Of a DNA stretch of 10,998 bases, positions 6,978 through 10,998 are shown piece by piece; the first letter of the stretch is position 1; each line of letters starts with the position of its first letter. The translations under genes were made by a program, and so were the position numbers. The notes under the pieces are model-generated. The model had not been told where the DNA came from. It saw only the letters and a list, made by a program, of their open reading frames with translations, and did not search any database. Source of the DNA: an uncultured Prevotella sp. (GTDB taxonomy: Bacteria > Bacteroidota > Bacteroidia > Bacteroidales > Bacteroidaceae); the NCBI GenBank assembly GCA_934281565.1, contig CAKQXI010000069.1, positions 1 to 10,998 on the forward strand. The letters run 5' to 3'.

Positions 6978-7009
6978 CAAAGTTACGATATTTTTTCCTT
7001 ATTGCCAAA
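6978..7009 (-). promoter_or_regulatory. Promoter of rpmE2
   Basis: On the - strand: TTTG (complement of 7006-7009), 20 bases, then TAACTTTG (complement of 6978-6985), an exact match to the Bacteroidetes consensus. The leader to the ATG at 6922 is about 50 bases, AT-rich, with no obvious SD. Confidence 0.82.
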
Positions 7010-7023
7010 TGTTTTCCATAGTT

Positions 7024-7057
7024 TTTGCCTTTTCTTCAAATAAATTCATTATTTTTG
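7024..7057 (+). promoter_or_regulatory. Promoter of the glycosylase-udk unit
   Basis: TATTTTTG at 7050-7057 matches TAnnTTTG. A TTTG at 7024-7027 gives a 22-base spacer, slightly long. The expected transcription start is near 7063-7065, only about 10 bases before the ATG at 7075. This rules out starts upstream of 7075 and implies a very short leader. Confidence 0.62.
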
Positions 7058-7074
7058 CAGCCAAATTTGCAAAT

Positions 7075-7644
7075 ATGATAGAAAATCACCCTTTCCAACC
7101 CTGGTTGCCGTCGAATGCGCATCTACTGATGCTCGGCACTTTCCCACCATCGCCCAAGCGTTGGTGCATCCCTTGGTATTACCCCAACTTCCAAAATGAT
7201 ATGTGGCGCATCTTCGGCATCATCTTCTTTGCCGACAAGCTCCATTTTGTTGATGTAGAGAAGAAACGATACCGAGAGGAACAACTGAAAGCTTTCCTAA
7301 AGGAAAAGGGCGTGGCGATATTCGACACGGCGCAGAAAGTGATACGCACCAAGAACACGGCTTCCGACAAAGACTTGCAAATAGTCGAGGCTTCCGACCT
7401 TGATGGTATGCTTCGTGCCTTGCCTGAATGTCGAGCCGTACTGACGGCTGGGCAACTTGCCACCAAGGTTTTCTCCGAACATTATGGCATCACTGAGACA
7501 CCTAAGATGGGAGGCTATGTAGAATTCTCTTTCGAGGGGCGCACACTCCGACTTTATCGTATGCCGAGCAGTAGCCGTGCCTATCCCTTGGCTGTAGAGA
7601 AAAAGGCGGAATACTACAAGCGAATGTTTGACGAAATACTATAA
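7075..7644 (+). CDS. Uracil-DNA glycosylase superfamily protein
   Basis: From the ATG at 7075 this gives 189 residues. An in-frame TTG at 6955 would add 40 residues, but that region overlaps both divergent promoters, so it is rejected. Features fit the UDG superfamily fold: LLMLGTFPPSPKRW (17-30) as motif A, YYPNFQNDMWRIFG (35-48) resembling the PRNxFWRIL stretch of MUG and hypoxanthine-DNA glycosylase (family 6) proteins, GVAIFDTAQKVIR (79-91), AVLTAGQLA (121-129), and RMPSSSRAY (162-170) in place of the usual (H/L)PSxS motif 2. It would remove deaminated bases from DNA in the cytoplasm; substrate (uracil or hypoxanthine) cannot be fixed from sequence. The udk gene follows after 13 bases, so they probably share a transcript. 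The superfamily call is good, the subfamily tentative. Confidence 0.82.
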   Translation: MIENHPFQPWLPSNAHLLMLGTFPPSPKRWCIPWYYPNFQNDMWRIFGIIFFADKLHFVDVEKKRYREEQLKAFLKEKGVAIFDTAQKVIRTKNTASDKDLQIVEASDLDGMLRALPECRAVLTAGQLATKVFSEHYGITETPKMGGYVEFSFEGRTLRLYRMPSSSRAYPLAVEKKAEYYKRMFDEIL

Positions 7645-7657
7645 ACAAAAATACAAT

Positions 7658-8293
7658 ATGGATGACAAGAAAATAACTATCATTGGTATTGCTGGCGGAA
7701 CAGGCTCTGGCAAGACCACCGTGGTGAAGAAAATCGTGGAGACACTGCCTCCTCATTATGTTGCAGTCGTACCACTCGACTCTTACTATAACGACACCAC
7801 TGGCATGACTGAAGAAGAACGCCATGCCATCAACTTTGACCACCCCGATGCTTTCGACTGGAAGCTCTTGCACAAGCAACTTGCCGACTTGCGCAATGGC
7901 AAGGCTATCGAACAGCCTACCTACAGTTACTTGAAGTGCAACCGTGAGAAAGAGACCGTTCATGTGGAGCCTAAACCTGTTATCATCATTGAGGGCATCA
8001 TGACACTTCTCAACAAAAAGTTACGTGACTTGATGGACTTAAAGGTCTTTGTCGATGCCGACCCCGATGAGCGACTTATCCGCAACATCCAGCGTGACAC
8101 CATTGATCGTGGTCGCACCGTCTCCATGGTAGTAGACCGTTACCTCAAAGTGCTCAAACCAATGCATGAGCAATTCATTGAGCCGACCAAGCGCTATGCC
8201 GACATCATCATCCCTCAAGGAGGTGAGAACCTAAAAGGCATCAACATCCTCTGCCGTTACGTAGAGGGATTGGTTGCCGACATCATGAAATAA
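7658..8293 (+). CDS. udk: Uridine kinase
   Basis: From the ATG at 7658 this gives 211 residues, typical for Udk. A start at 7628 would add 10 residues and overlap the upstream gene by 17 bases with no Udk-like sequence, so the later ATG is preferred. The P-loop is GGTGSGKTT (13-21). DSYY (41-44), INFDHPDAFDW (with the DHP motif), QPTYSY, VIIIEGI, and the lid-region RNIQRDTIDRGR follow in the family order. It phosphorylates uridine and cytidine to UMP and CMP in pyrimidine salvage, usually with GTP or ATP, as a cytoplasmic tetramer. It lies 13 bases after the glycosylase gene with no SD visible (the leader is A-rich), so it is probably the second gene of that unit. It ends just before the terminator at 8298. 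Confidence 0.96.
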   Translation: MDDKKITIIGIAGGTGSGKTTVVKKIVETLPPHYVAVVPLDSYYNDTTGMTEEERHAINFDHPDAFDWKLLHKQLADLRNGKAIEQPTYSYLKCNREKETVHVEPKPVIIIEGIMTLLNKKLRDLMDLKVFVDADPDERLIRNIQRDTIDRGRTVSMVVDRYLKVLKPMHEQFIEPTKRYADIIIPQGGENLKGINILCRYVEGLVADIMK

Positions 8294-8297
8294 TTAA

Positions 8298-8335
8298 AAG
8301 TCCGCTAAATATTGTATTTAGCGGACTTCTTTCTT
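8298..8335. terminator. Two-way terminator between udk and the HdeD-like/small-ORF unit
   Basis: A perfect 14-bp stem AAGTCCGCTAAATA / TATTTAGCGGACTT spans 8298-8311 and 8315-8328 with a 3-nt loop. CTTTCTT follows on the + strand and TTTTAATTA on the - strand (continuous with the stem's TT). It lies 5 bases after the udk stop, and 25 bases beyond the small-ORF stop on the - strand. Confidence 0.85.
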
Positions 8336-8352
8336 AGGAAACATTTTGCTTT

Positions 8353-8505
8353 TTACAAATACTTTGAGAACATCATGGACGCATTCTTTTTTGCCGTAGC
8401 AAGAAAAGCAGCTCGTTCCTCAGCTTCTTGTATGTCTGAAATAACAGGCACACAAGAAGTCTTCCCTGTTATTTGTAGGTCGTGTGTGTTTGAACCCTGT
8501 ATCAT
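8353..8505 (-). CDS. Probable 50-residue small protein, coupled to the HdeD-like gene
   Basis: The ATG at 8505-8503 lies two bases after the stop of the HdeD-like gene (TAATAATG), a layout typical of translational re-initiation. The ORF encodes 50 residues and ends 25 bases before the terminator, so it fills almost all of what would otherwise be a 180-base 3' UTR. An upstream in-frame ATG at 8568 would give 71 residues but overlaps the membrane protein gene by 61 bases, and its extra part is Arg/Lys-rich shadow sequence. The product has a polar N-terminus (MIQGSNTHDLQITGK), one Cys (C18), then a likely amphipathic helix SDIQEAEERAAFLATAKK (23-40) and a short hydrophobic end. No signal peptide or membrane segment. 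No family recognised; it may be an uncharacterised cytoplasmic partner or simply a short ORF. Confidence 0.5.
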   Translation of the reverse strand: MIQGSNTHDLQITGKTSCVPVISDIQEAEERAAFLATAKKNASMMFSKYL

Positions 8506-8507
8506 TA

Positions 8508-9134
8508 TTACTCTATGCTTTCCACTTCTTTGTATTCCTCGTCTTTTATTTCTTCCGCTTTCTGCCATTTCCTCTTATTATTGGAAATCTTGAAAGCATT
8601 GATACATTCCACCACACCATAAACGAGCATTGCCCAACCGATGACAAAAAGCGGAGCAGAAGCTATGGCAGACGGCTTGATGACAGCAAGCAAACCTATC
8701 AAGAGGATAACCGAGGGAAATATCCAGAAAACAATACCTACACGACCTATCTTGGCTGCCGAAGCTAAATTGATAAACTGTGTGAGAGCACCCAATATCA
8801 ATATCGCCGAGAGGATGAACATCAAGCTCGTTACAAATGTATTAGGCATCAAAGCCAATATCAATCCTAAGATAAGACTGCCCAATCCCACAATCGGGAA
8901 ATTGGGGCGCAAGCCTGTTATCTGCCTGCCATTGGCATCATACACAACTGGTGTATCTGTGGCTTTACGCTTAGCACTGAAGTAAGTGGCAAGCGAGATT
9001 ATGCCCGAAAGGAAGAACAACACACCGATGGCGATGGTTATCCATGTCACCGTCTGCTCCCGATACTGGATGAGCAAGGCACCCACGATGATGGCGCAGA
9101 TGGCACGGAAGAATGAGCTATGTACTACTTTCAT
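8508..9134 (-). CDS. HdeD/DUF308-like six-helix membrane protein
   Basis: This 208-residue protein has about six hydrophobic helices (near 8-25, 30-50, 80-97, 102-122, 131-151, 158-178) in three pairs, with the repeated glycine-rich pattern of DUF308 proteins (IAIGVLFFLSGIISL, SLILGLILALMP, VIGWAMLVYGVVECI). E. coli HdeD, of this family, acts in acid resistance, but most members have no known function, so that role should not be assumed. A polar loop of about 25 residues (54-79) separates helices 2 and 3, and the C-terminal 25 residues form a charged Lys/Glu cytoplasmic tail (KRKWQKAEEIKDEEYKEVE). It is in the inner membrane. It has its own promoter and is followed two bases later by the small ORF. 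Family call good; function unknown. Confidence 0.85.
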   Translation of the reverse strand: MKVVHSSFFRAICAIIVGALLIQYREQTVTWITIAIGVLFFLSGIISLATYFSAKRKATDTPVVYDANGRQITGLRPNFPIVGLGSLILGLILALMPNTFVTSLMFILSAILILGALTQFINLASAAKIGRVGIVFWIFPSVILLIGLLAVIKPSAIASAPLFVIGWAMLVYGVVECINAFKISNNKRKWQKAEEIKDEEYKEVESIE

Positions 9135-9159
9135 TGTCTGTCGTTTTTAAATTTCTCTA

Positions 9160-9191
9160 CAAAAATACAAACATTCCATGATAAATGCAAT
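9160..9191 (-). promoter_or_regulatory. Promoter of the HdeD-like gene
   Basis: On the - strand: ATTG (complement of 9188-9191), 20 bases, then TATTTTTG (complement of 9160-9167). The -7 matches TAnnTTTG; the -33 matches 3 of 4. The leader to the ATG at 9134 is about 20 bases. Confidence 0.62.
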
Positions 9192-9199
9192 TTTTTTTG

Positions 9200-9207
9200 T
9201 ACTTTTG
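9200..9207 (+). promoter_or_regulatory. Promoter -7 element for the histidine phosphatase gene
   Basis: TACTTTTG fits TAnnTTTG and lies 20 bases before the ATG at 9227. No good -33 TTTG is seen at 19-21 bases. A run of T at 9191-9198 lies just upstream, shared with the divergent HdeD promoter region. The element overlaps the 5' part of a longer in-frame ORF (from 9185), which argues for the 9227 start. Confidence 0.55.
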
Positions 9208-9226
9208 TGAGCAAAAAAAGAGAAAT

Positions 9227-9739
9227 ATGACAACTTTGTATCTTGTTAGACATGGAGAGACTGTTGACAACGCAGCCCAAATCATGCAAGGACAAACGCC
9301 TGGAGAACTAAACCAGACGGGTATCGCACAAGCCGAGGAAGTAGCTCGGAAGATGACAAACAACCACATTGATGTATTCGTATCAAGCGATTTGCACCGT
9401 AGCATCCAAACTTGCGAGATTATCGCTCGCAGTCACCATCAGGAAGTGATCACCACCCCTTTGCTCCGAGAAAGGGACTGGGGCGATTTCACAGGCAAGT
9501 TCATCCCCAGTCTACCCAAGGACCCCAAGGAATGGCCCAGCAACATCGAGTCCATAGCCAGCATGAAGTCACGTGCCCAGAACTTCCTCACTTGGCTCAA
9601 GGTTACTTATCCCGACAAGACTATCCTTGCCGTGGGACATGGCATCATCAACAAGGCGGTGCAGAGCGTCTACTACAAACGCCCGATGAACGAAATCGAA
9701 AAGATGTCGAATGCTGAAGTTAGGGTGCTTATACTATAA
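9227..9739 (+). CDS. Histidine phosphatase (phosphoglycerate mutase-like) family protein
   Basis: From the ATG at 9227 the product is 170 residues and begins MTTLYLVRHGET, placing the catalytic RHG motif (R8, H9, G10) right after the first strand as usual. An ORF start at 9185 would add 14 residues and include the promoter, so it is rejected. Other family elements are LNQTGIAQAEEVA, the SSDLHRSIQTCEII stretch with its phosphate-binding Arg, the acid-donor region LLRERDWGDFTGK, and the second catalytic His in AVGHGIINKAV. The protein is shorter than phosphoglycerate mutase and resembles broad-specificity or alpha-ribazole phosphatase-type (CobC/PhoE-like) members; the substrate cannot be told. 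No cobalamin genes are nearby. Cytoplasmic, apparently single-gene, followed by the repeat region at 9740. Confidence 0.9.
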   Translation: MTTLYLVRHGETVDNAAQIMQGQTPGELNQTGIAQAEEVARKMTNNHIDVFVSSDLHRSIQTCEIIARSHHQEVITTPLLRERDWGDFTGKFIPSLPKDPKEWPSNIESIASMKSRAQNFLTWLKVTYPDKTILAVGHGIINKAVQSVYYKRPMNEIEKMSNAEVRVLIL

Positions 9740-9918
9740 GAAGTTAAGGGAATTTGGGAAGTTAAGAGACAAATGTCTTTAAGGACTGTCTTAGAGACAA
9801 TCCTCTCTCATTCTTCACTCTTCGTTCTTCACTCCTCACTACTAAAGGTATTGTCCCTTAACTTCCCGAACGACCGCAGGGAGTGATAACTTCACTTAAA
9901 TTCTCTTAAATTCCCAAA
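9740..9918. repeat. Repeat-rich intergenic element with nested direct and inverted repeats
   Basis: The 213-bp gap between the phosphatase and SDR genes holds no supportable gene. GAAGTTAAGGGA (9740-9751) recurs as GAAGTTAAGAGA (9758-9769). The segment 9756-9772 is inverted at 9851-9867 with 16 of 17 matching. The overlapping segment 9753-9768 is also inverted at 9903-9918 with 15 of 16 matching, so one left arm has two possible partners. Inside lie a GACTGTCT/AGACAATC hairpin (about 9785-9802) and a 10-bp direct repeat TTCTTCACTC at 9811 and 9825. Such TTCACTC-type intergenic repeats are common in Bacteroidetes genomes (recollection). No clear promoter for the SDR gene is seen here. Confidence 0.65.
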
Positions 9919-9952
9919 AGAAGAATATTAACAAACATCTTAAATAATAATT

Positions 9953-10711
9953 ATGACAAAGAAAATAGCACTTATCACTGGCGCAACCAGTGGAATAGGC
10001 GAGAGTTGTGCTCGCAAGTTCGCCCAAGGTGGTTACAACCTGATTATTACTGGTCGTAACACGACAAAACTGGAAGTATTAAAGATGGAACTGGAAAAAG
10101 ACGGTAGCCAAGTGTTGGCATTGGCATTTGATGTCCGTAACCGTGAGGCTGCCAAGAAAGCTGTCGACTACATCCCCGAAGCATGGCGTAATATCGATGT
10201 ACTGATCAACAACGCTGGTTTGGCTCGTGGACTGGAACCCGAATATGAAGGTAACTTTGACGACTGGGACCAGATGATAGACACCAACATCAAGGGACTT
10301 CTTACGATGACTCGCCTGATTGTGCCTGGCATGGTAGCACGCAACCATGGTCATGTCATCAACATTGGCAGTGTAGCAGGAGATGCTGCCTATGCTGGTG
10401 GCAATGTATATTGTGCGACAAAGAGTGCCGTAAAAGCCATCTCCGATGGTTTGCGCATTGATGTAGCCCACACCAAGGTTCGTGTAACCAATGTGAAACC
10501 AGGTCTTGTGGAAACAAATTTCTCCAACATCCGTTTCCATGGTGACACGAAACGTGCCAACAATGTGTACCGTGGCATCGAACCTTTGAATGGTGACGAC
10601 ATTGCCGATGTAGCCTTTTATGCAGCCAGTGCTCCAGAGCACGTGCAGATTGCCGAAGTATTAGTCCTTGCTACGCACCAAGCCAACGGCACTGTCATCC
10701 ACAGAAACTAA
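9953..10711 (+). CDS. SDR-family NADP-dependent oxidoreductase, YdfG-like
   Basis: This 252-residue classical short-chain dehydrogenase has a Rossmann motif TGATSGIG (9-16), NNAG (86-89), catalytic S140 in NIGSVAG, and Y153xxxK157 in VYCATKSAV, with N112 in DTNIKG completing the tetrad. R35, at the end of the second strand (TGRN), favours NADPH over NADH. Over its length it follows the E. coli YdfG pattern: DWDQMIDTNIKGLLTMTRLIVPGMV, HGHVINIGSVAG, YAGGNVY, VKPGLVETNFSN and RFHGD. YdfG oxidises L-allo-threonine and 3-hydroxy acids and reduces malonic semialdehyde, so a 3-hydroxy acid/amino acid role is reasonable but unproven. The start has no strong SD; the leader is AT-rich. It is apparently monocistronic, following the repeat region. 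Confidence 0.93.
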   Translation: MTKKIALITGATSGIGESCARKFAQGGYNLIITGRNTTKLEVLKMELEKDGSQVLALAFDVRNREAAKKAVDYIPEAWRNIDVLINNAGLARGLEPEYEGNFDDWDQMIDTNIKGLLTMTRLIVPGMVARNHGHVINIGSVAGDAAYAGGNVYCATKSAVKAISDGLRIDVAHTKVRVTNVKPGLVETNFSNIRFHGDTKRANNVYRGIEPLNGDDIADVAFYAASAPEHVQIAEVLVLATHQANGTVIHRN

Positions 10712-10741
10712 AAATCTGCGTAAATCAGCGTAATCTGCGGG
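10712..10741. repeat. Three-copy tandem 10-bp repeat (TGCG/AGCG type)
   Basis: Directly after the SDR stop come AAATCTGCGT, AAATCAGCGT and AATCTGCGGG, a 10-bp period repeated three times with few changes, followed by another CTGCGG at 10752-10757. Similar strings of ATCTGCG repeats occur between genes in many Bacteroidetes genomes (recollection). Role unknown. The gap to 10825 holds no gene. Confidence 0.6.
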
Positions 10742-10821
10742 AGAATAAGAACTGCGGAATAAAAGATTTGCAGAAAGATGAAAAAACTTTGCTTGTACCA
10801 GTATATATGACTTCATTACTA

Positions 10822-10859
10822 TAAAAAATCTCCCCTATCTTATTAGACAAGGGAGATTT
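10822..10859 (-). terminator. Terminator for the partial gene at the right edge
   Basis: Arms AAATCTCCC (10826-10834) and GGGAGATTT (10851-10859) form a perfect 9-bp stem with a 16-nt loop. Read on the - strand the stem runs into TTTTTTAT, a proper U-tract. It begins 12 bases after the stop of the - strand gene ending at 10871. It may also act weakly on SDR transcripts from the other side. Confidence 0.72.
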
Positions 10860-10870
10860 ATAATAACACT

Positions 10871-10998
10871 TTAATCCAATTTCATGATTTGTTCTTTCGT
10901 AAGACCAGAATAAAGAATGACCTTATCCAATGACAAACCATCAGCCAACATCATTCGAGCGGAAGCTATCTTCTGCCTCGTGGCACCTTTCTCCATGC
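10871..10998 (-). CDS. C-terminal end of a probable Rpn/PD-(D/E)XK nuclease-transposase family protein (partial)
   Basis: On the - strand the open frame enters from the right edge and stops at 10873-10871, giving 41 readable residues starting MEKGATRQKIASARMM and ending LSLDKVILYSGLTKEQIMKLD. This matches the usual tail of Bacteroidetes Rpn-type proteins (PD-(D/E)XK recombination-promoting nuclease/putative transposase): an EKG-rich stretch, a basic helix, then a short (M/G)L-x-(I/L)-x-x-(V/I) ... TGLxxEQIxxL helix-turn-helix-like ending. The catalytic domain lies outside the window, so the family call rests on the tail alone. Similar tails also end some other coiled, mobile-type proteins. 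It is followed by its own terminator. Confidence 0.6.
   Translation of the reverse strand, partial: MEKGATRQKIASARMMLADGLSLDKVILYSGLTKEQIMKLD

Noticed and set aside
6955..7074. 40-residue N-terminal extension of the glycosylase from a TTG start
   Set aside because: It would overlap the rpmE2 promoter and the gene's own -7 element; family similarity begins at the ATG at 7075.
7502..7963. 153-codon - strand ORF over the glycosylase-udk junction
   Set aside because: It is antisense to two well-supported genes and resembles nothing known.
8506..8568. Longer 71-residue form of the small ORF
   Set aside because: The extra 21 residues overlap the HdeD-like gene by 61 bases and look like out-of-frame sequence; the ATG at 8505 fits stop-start coupling better.
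10079..10642. 187-codon - strand ORF inside the SDR gene
   Set aside because: It is antisense to a full-length SDR gene with all catalytic motifs.
1..10998. CRISPR arrays, tRNA or rRNA genes, complete insertion sequences
   Set aside because: No regularly spaced long repeats, no cloverleaf-like or rRNA-like stretches, and no transposase with flanking inverted repeats were seen.

Overview
The window looks like a chromosomal segment from a Bacteroidetes bacterium, most likely the Prevotella/Segatella group. Four things support this: at least six promoter-like sites with the Bacteroidetes -7 element TAnnTTTG, a hybrid two-component regulator with an AraC output domain, type II signal peptides with acidic residues after the Cys, and weak or absent Shine-Dalgarno sequences at several starts. 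The genus is inference; there is no rRNA or other direct marker.

Layout from left to right. The 3' end of an RNase E/G gene (+) converges on a glutathione peroxidase gene (-), with a two-way hairpin terminator between them. Upstream of the peroxidase, on the same strand, is a 1317-codon hybrid two-component system (HTCS) sensor/regulator. A 226-bp divergent control region separates the HTCS from two tandem, related lipoprotein genes (+). A second two-way terminator then separates these from rpmE2 (ribosomal protein L31 type B, -). A divergent promoter region leads to a two-gene unit (+): a uracil-DNA glycosylase superfamily protein and uridine kinase. A third two-way terminator faces an HdeD/DUF308-like membrane protein gene (-), which is followed by a probable 50-codon small ORF. 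Divergent from these is a histidine phosphatase gene (+). A 213-bp repeat-rich intergenic region comes next, then an SDR oxidoreductase gene (+), a short tandem-repeat spacer, a terminator, and the 3' end of a probable Rpn/PD-(D/E)XK-type gene (-) cut by the window edge.

The most interesting part is about 1079-6560. The HTCS has a full periplasmic propeller, a Y_Y_Y domain, a membrane segment, a HisKA-like helix pair, a receiver domain with all key residues and an AraC HTH. It has no recognisable HATPase_c domain, and its H-box reads SHK rather than the usual SHE. It faces two lipoprotein genes and not the SusC/SusD polysaccharide-utilisation genes that HTCSs usually control. Between the divergent promoters lies a two-copy direct repeat with a period of about 21 bp (TAGGGAA-N5/6-CTTAAAA), well placed to be the binding site. 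I infer a self-contained circuit: an ATPase-less sensor/transcription factor controlling two envelope lipoproteins. The remaining genes look like ordinary housekeeping or accessory genes.
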